From: an uncultured Rickettsiales bacterium
Lineage (GTDB): Bacteria; Pseudomonadota; Alphaproteobacteria; Rickettsiales; UBA1997
Direction: 5' to 3'
Length of the DNA stretch: 37,519 bases
Assembly: GCA_905478165.1 (NCBI GenBank)
Contig: CAJQHK010000004.1
Location: forward strand, 91,557-129,075
The translations under genes and the position numbers were made by a program. Within the stretch, counting starts at the first letter, position 1. The number at the start of each line of letters is the position of its first letter. Positions 34,564 through 37,519 of this stretch are shown one piece after another. A model generated the notes under the pieces. It searched no databases. It was not told where the DNA came from and worked only from the letters and a program-made list of their open reading frames with translations.

Positions 34564-35859
34564 ATGAAATTAGAAATTAAACACATCTCCAATCTTGGAG
34601 TTGGAATTGCTATTGGCGCTGAGTTAGGTAAAAAAAGTAACAAAATATTTGTTAGCAAAACCATCACTGGAGACGAAATAGAAGCCAGAATAACTAAGAA
34701 ATCTAATAAATTTACGGTAGCTAAATTAGAAAAAATTATTAAAAAAAGTGATTTACGAAAAGATGCTGAATGTGAATATTTTGACAGGTGTGGAGGATGT
34801 TCATTGCAGCATTTAAAAGATGATTTTTATCTAGACTTTAAAAAGAAGAACATACGTGAAGCAATCGCAAGAAATAATCTAGACTTTAATGATGAAATTA
34901 ATTTTATTGAAATTGGTAAAAATTCACGCCGTCGTGTTAGTTTCCACGTTACTAATGACAATAATTTAGGATTCTTTCAGGAGAACAGTAATGAGTTGGT
35001 AAAAATTTCACATTGCTTAATGTTAGAAAAAGACTTGAGTGATTTAATACCAGATTTGCAAAATCTTTTAAATAATCTTCCATCTGGAATAATTGATTCA
35101 ATATCAATTTGTAAATTTGACAATGTCTTAGATGTAGTTTTTGGGTTTAAGAAGCTTGAAATATCGCTTGAGGTTAGTGAAAAATTATCCGAATTTGCAG
35201 AAAGAAATGGCAATGTCAATTTAAGCTCAAAATTTACCACTAGTATCACTCCAATATTTCAAAAATTTAAACCACGAATAAGTCTGGGAGAAATTAATAT
35301 CGACTTACCAAATGGTGTTTTTTTACAAGCAACCAAAAAAGGACAGGAGGCTATTATTAAACAAATATCAGAATTTGTTAAAAATAATAAAATCGAAAAT
35401 GTCGTAGACATATATTCTGGAATTGGAACTTACGGATTCTCAATCTTAAATAATGTCTCTAAAATAAGCGCCTTTGAAGGTGAGAGAAGAATGGTAAATG
35501 TTATTAATAAAAATGCCAAATCTAACATAATATCTCATAAAATTGAGGCGTTTAAAAGAGATTTAGATTCCAATCCATTACAGGAAGACGAGTTGCATGG
35601 TTTTGATTTAGCGATAATTAATCCACCAAGGAATGGAGCCAGATATCAATCTTTAAAATTAGCAAAATCATCTATTAGAAATATTATTATGGTCTCGTGT
35701 GACTTAGTAACATTTGCTAGAGATGCTAAAATATTAATTGATAGTGGGTTTAAAATTGATAAATTAACTTCCATAGATCAATTTTATTATACACCTCATA
35801 TTGAGCTGGTCGCAATCTTTACAAAAGAGTTAAACTTACAAATATCTGGTGGAAAGTAA
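34564..35859 (+). CDS. RlmD/TrmA-family (uracil-5-)-methyltransferase
   Basis: SAM-dependent enzyme that makes 5-methyluridine in 23S rRNA or tRNA. The iron-sulfur cysteines are Cys70, Cys76 and Cys79 (CEYFDRCGGC), with a fourth near SHCLML. SAM motif I is VVDIYSGIGTYGFSIL; the catalytic region reads INPPRNGARY where most have DPPRxG, and VSCDLVTFARD with the nucleophilic Cys. An N-terminal TRAM-like stretch is present but short. 431 residues. RlmD versus RlmC/TrmA is not decidable by eye. tsaE starts 11 bases before its stop. Confidence 0.88.
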   Translation: MKLEIKHISNLGVGIAIGAELGKKSNKIFVSKTITGDEIEARITKKSNKFTVAKLEKIIKKSDLRKDAECEYFDRCGGCSLQHLKDDFYLDFKKKNIREAIARNNLDFNDEINFIEIGKNSRRRVSFHVTNDNNLGFFQENSNELVKISHCLMLEKDLSDLIPDLQNLLNNLPSGIIDSISICKFDNVLDVVFGFKKLEISLEVSEKLSEFAERNGNVNLSSKFTTSITPIFQKFKPRISLGEINIDLPNGVFLQATKKGQEAIIKQISEFVKNNKIENVVDIYSGIGTYGFSILNNVSKISAFEGERRMVNVINKNAKSNIISHKIEAFKRDLDSNPLQEDELHGFDLAIINPPRNGARYQSLKLAKSSIRNIIMVSCDLVTFARDAKILIDSGFKIDKLTSIDQFYYTPHIELVAIFTKELNLQISGGK

Positions 35860-36280
35860 AATTTTTATTAAGAATAAAGCGGAAATGGCAAATTTTGCCA
35901 GAAAAATAGCAAGAAATTGCCCTAAAAACCAAATTATTGCATTAAATGGGACATTAGGATCTGGAAAAACATTTTTTGCTCAAAATTTTATTTTAGAATT
36001 AATAGATGAAAAAGAGGAAGTAACAAGTCCAACTTTTAGCATTTACCATCATTATATCTCAAAAGATGGAATTAACATCTATCATTTTGACCTATATCGC
36101 ATTAAAAATGAGTCAGAATTGGATAATATTGGCTTTTATGATCTTTTAAAAGATGGAATATGCCTAATTGAATGGCCAGAAATTGCTAAAAGATATCTGA
36201 AAAAAAATATTACAAATATCTCAATTAAAATTCTAGATGGTGAAAAAAGGGAAATTAAATCTGAAGATCTGCCATTCTAG
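35849..36280 (+). CDS. tsaE: tRNA threonylcarbamoyladenosine biosynthesis ATPase TsaE
   Basis: ATPase that works with TsaD and TsaB in making t6A37 in tRNA. The P-loop is NGTLGSGKTFFAQ (about 33-45), then VTSPTFSIYHHY, YHFDLYRIKNESELDNIG and LIEWPE, all family landmarks. 143 residues. It starts with GTG at 35849 inside the preceding gene; an ATG at 35885 would remove part of the first helix. Two RNA-modification genes thus form a coupled pair. The next 346 bases have no convincing gene. Confidence 0.94.
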   Translation: MESKIFIKNKAEMANFARKIARNCPKNQIIALNGTLGSGKTFFAQNFILELIDEKEEVTSPTFSIYHHYISKDGINIYHFDLYRIKNESELDNIGFYDLLKDGICLIEWPEIAKRYLKKNITNISIKILDGEKREIKSEDLPF

Positions 36281-36626
36281 GTTGTCGGCAATACTGATCT
36301 AGCGATGAATGGATGTGGGAACGCGTTCCGGCGTCGCGCTCCCACACCTACGTTCTCAGCCTGTGGAGAAAGCCTTATGCGCTCCACCCATACTCACAGA
36401 GTTGACGCATACGATCATTGCTCAATATTAACAAAAGGCAACAAAAGGAAAATATTACTTACTGTAGATCATGACATTTCCTATACAGATATTATGGATG
36501 AAAGAAATACTCAAATAACCGCGTAATCTGAACTCTCTCAAAAAAATAAATAAAAATCAAATTGCTATTTTTACAAATTAAAAATAATCTCAATTTATTA
36601 CAAATTCCGATCAATTTTAACAAATC
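36281..36626. other. Spacer holding a G+C-rich hairpin element (36311-36411)
   Basis: The stretch is unlike its surroundings: 36311-36411 is rich in G and C in an AT-rich genome. Three inverted repeats are visible. TGTGGGAACGCG (36314-36325) pairs with CGCGCTCCCACA (36335-36346) at 11 of 12 positions around a 9-base loop. GTGGAG (36363-36368) pairs with CTCCAC (36382-36387). TATGCG (36376-36381) pairs with CGCATA (36406-36411), and TTCTC (36353-36357) pairs with GAGAA (36366-36370), as alternatives. No T-run follows. Open frames here overlap the palindromes and look non-coding. 36430-36626 is ordinary AT-rich sequence with nothing recognisable. Confidence 0.65.
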
Positions 36627-36881
36627 ATGACCAAAAAGCCAAAAACAATTATCACATATTTAATTGACGGCCTACCAAATGGCTTTAAAACACTTTCAAT
36701 TCTAAATAAAACTTGTAAATCCTTAATTATCCCAAGATCGGCAATGGATAAAATAAAAGATAGAGAGGAACTTTCACAGCCTTCGCTTTATTTCTTGTTA
36801 AATGACAAAGACACAGTTCAAAATATAAACTGCCTACGCACAGATATTGATGAAATTGTCGTACAAATCAAGGAATCATAA
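36627..36881 (+). pseudogene. Truncated GIY-YIG/DUF4357-type nuclease N-terminus
   Basis: The first ~62 residues (MTKKPKTIITYLIDGLPNG, then IIPRSAMDKIKDREEL and SQPSLYFLLNDKD) match the N-terminal lead of GIY-YIG family nucleases that carry a DUF4357 tail. The following VYIG motif and catalytic domain are absent; 20 residues of other sequence follow before the stop. So only a fragment of about 84 residues remains. It abuts the Fic pseudogene, whose ATG directly follows the stop. Similar proteins occur near type I restriction-modification genes. Confidence 0.5.
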
Positions 36882-37408
36882 ATGATATTACAAAATAAGT
36901 TAAACATAACAAGCCAAACAGCTCTTTGATAGCGAAGATATTAACAAAGCCACTATTGGCACTTTTGAAGGTCTTAGCTTTATTCATAAATACCTATTTA
37001 AAGAGATATATGATTTTGCAGGAAAAATTCGCACAGTAAATATTGCTAAAGGAAATTTTCGTTTTGCACCCCTAATTTATTTGGAAGCTGCCTTAAAAAA
37101 TGTCAACATCATGCCGCAAGGCAATTTTGATAATATTATTGAAAAATATGTTGAAATGAATATTACTCACCCATTTCATGAGGGCAGTGGCAGGGCAATG
37201 CGCATTTGGTTAGATTTAATTTTAAAGCAAGAAATTAAACAAGTAGTGGATTGGAATAGAGTAGATAAAAACGACTATCTTACAGCAATGGAGCGTAGCC
37301 CAGAAAGACCTTGAAATCAAAATTTTGCTAAAACAAGACTTAACAAAAGAAATTGATGTTAGTTATTACTATGAAGGTTATAGTAAATTTAAAACCGAGG
37401 AATTGTGA
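36882..37408 (+). pseudogene. Fic/DOC-family AMPylase, frameshifted
   Basis: Three reading frames together encode a Fic protein. Residues MILQNKLNITSQTAL end at a TGA (36927-36929). The next frame gives LFDSEDINKATIGTFEGLSF, KYLFKEIYDFAGKIRTVNIA and the active-site motif HPFHEGSGR (canonical HPFx[D/E]GNGR with Ser for Asn), up to ERP and a TGA at 37312-37314. A third frame then carries KDLEIKILLKQDLTKEID and SYYYEGY, the usual C-terminus, ending at 37408. A few residues near the first break also appear deleted. Fic proteins transfer AMP to target proteins; this copy should be dead. The active-site His is still encoded. Confidence 0.8.
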
Positions 37409-37410
37409 GC

Positions 37411-37519
37411 ATGAACAATATAAACTTTTTAGAAAAACTTCCGAGATAGAGTGGAAGAAATTGAGGGAAGTAGCGGAATTTAAAAAACAAAACAAATATT
37501 TAAAAAAATCTTTGAATTT
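37411..37519 (+). pseudogene. HsdS-like remnant (type I restriction specificity subunit N-terminus)
   Basis: ATG at 37411 gives MNNINFLEKLPR and stops at 37447-37449. In a shifted frame from 37446 the sequence continues IEWKKLREVAEFKKQNKYL to the window edge. Together these follow the N-terminus of HsdS proteins, which start MxNINFLEKLLxGVEVEWKxLGEVAE. The gene is therefore broken almost at once. The rest lies outside the window. Confidence 0.5.

Noticed and set aside
36314-36346. Strong stem considered as a terminator for tsaE
   Set aside because: The stem is followed by CCTACGTTCTC, with no T-run, so a rho-independent terminator is not supported.
36305-36526. 73-codon open frame over the G+C-rich hairpins
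   Set aside because: It translates palindromic DNA and then unrelated AT-rich sequence, has no recognisable family, and several other frames are equally open across the hairpins.
1-37519. tRNA, rRNA or CRISPR genes
   Set aside because: Intergenic gaps were read on both strands; none shows a cloverleaf with a recognisable T-loop, rRNA core or regularly spaced direct repeats.

Overview
The window is AT-rich (roughly 30% G+C by eye) and densely packed with short or absent gene spacers, many 1-11 base overlaps and some TTG/GTG starts. The gene content suggests an alphaproteobacterium of the Rickettsiales or a similar host-associated lineage. The reasons are a YebC and a Fe-SOD of rickettsial type, a Sca-like autotransporter with Asn-rich repeats, a short alphaproteobacterial RNase D, a CyoD subunit and scattered decaying genes. 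Unlike classical Rickettsia it keeps intact argG, hisD, aroB and purD. The assignment is inference from protein character; no 16S rRNA or other marker is present.

Layout. 1-2578 (minus): the N-terminus of a polyketide synthase cut by the window edge, class II fumarase with an unusual insertion, and a GNAT acetyltransferase. 2688-6544 (plus): argG, Fe-superoxide dismutase, a BioC-like methyltransferase translationally overlapped with it, and UDP-glucose dehydrogenase. 6555-12369 (minus): CysQ-like phosphatase, glmS and a large autotransporter. 12421-13302 (plus): a 3-hydroxyisobutyrate-dehydrogenase-like enzyme. 13299-17754 (minus): a tightly coupled run aroB-metG-unknown protein-hisD. 17800-18866: an IS481-like insertion sequence. 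18902-20627 (minus): a ThiE/TenI-like protein and pheS without pheT. 20805-24876 (plus): an ABC-2 permease coupled to a ZnuC/ZnuB-like metal importer, then miaA and a membrane-anchored alpha/beta hydrolase. 24892-26508: a decayed YbjQ-like gene, a short glutamine-synthetase-fold protein and a lambda Bor-like lipoprotein. 26573-34278 (minus): feoA-feoB-nagZ-rnd-cyoD, then purD-yebC-M16 protease, with a Fur-box-like site at the head. 34564-36280 (plus): an RlmD/TrmA-type RNA methyltransferase overlapped with tsaE. 36281-37519: a G+C-rich hairpin element and a decayed accessory locus (GIY-YIG-type fragment, frameshifted Fic, HsdS remnant) that looks like a dead type I restriction-modification neighbourhood.

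Alongside the housekeeping genes, several unrelated-looking palindromic elements stand out: a perfect 15-bp hairpin in the pheS leader, a nested terminal-inverted-repeat element between cyoD and purD, an inverted repeat at the break in the YbjQ-like gene, a hairpin inside the C-terminus of the unknown protein upstream of hisD, and the G+C-rich hairpins after tsaE. No rRNA, tRNA or CRISPR array was seen.
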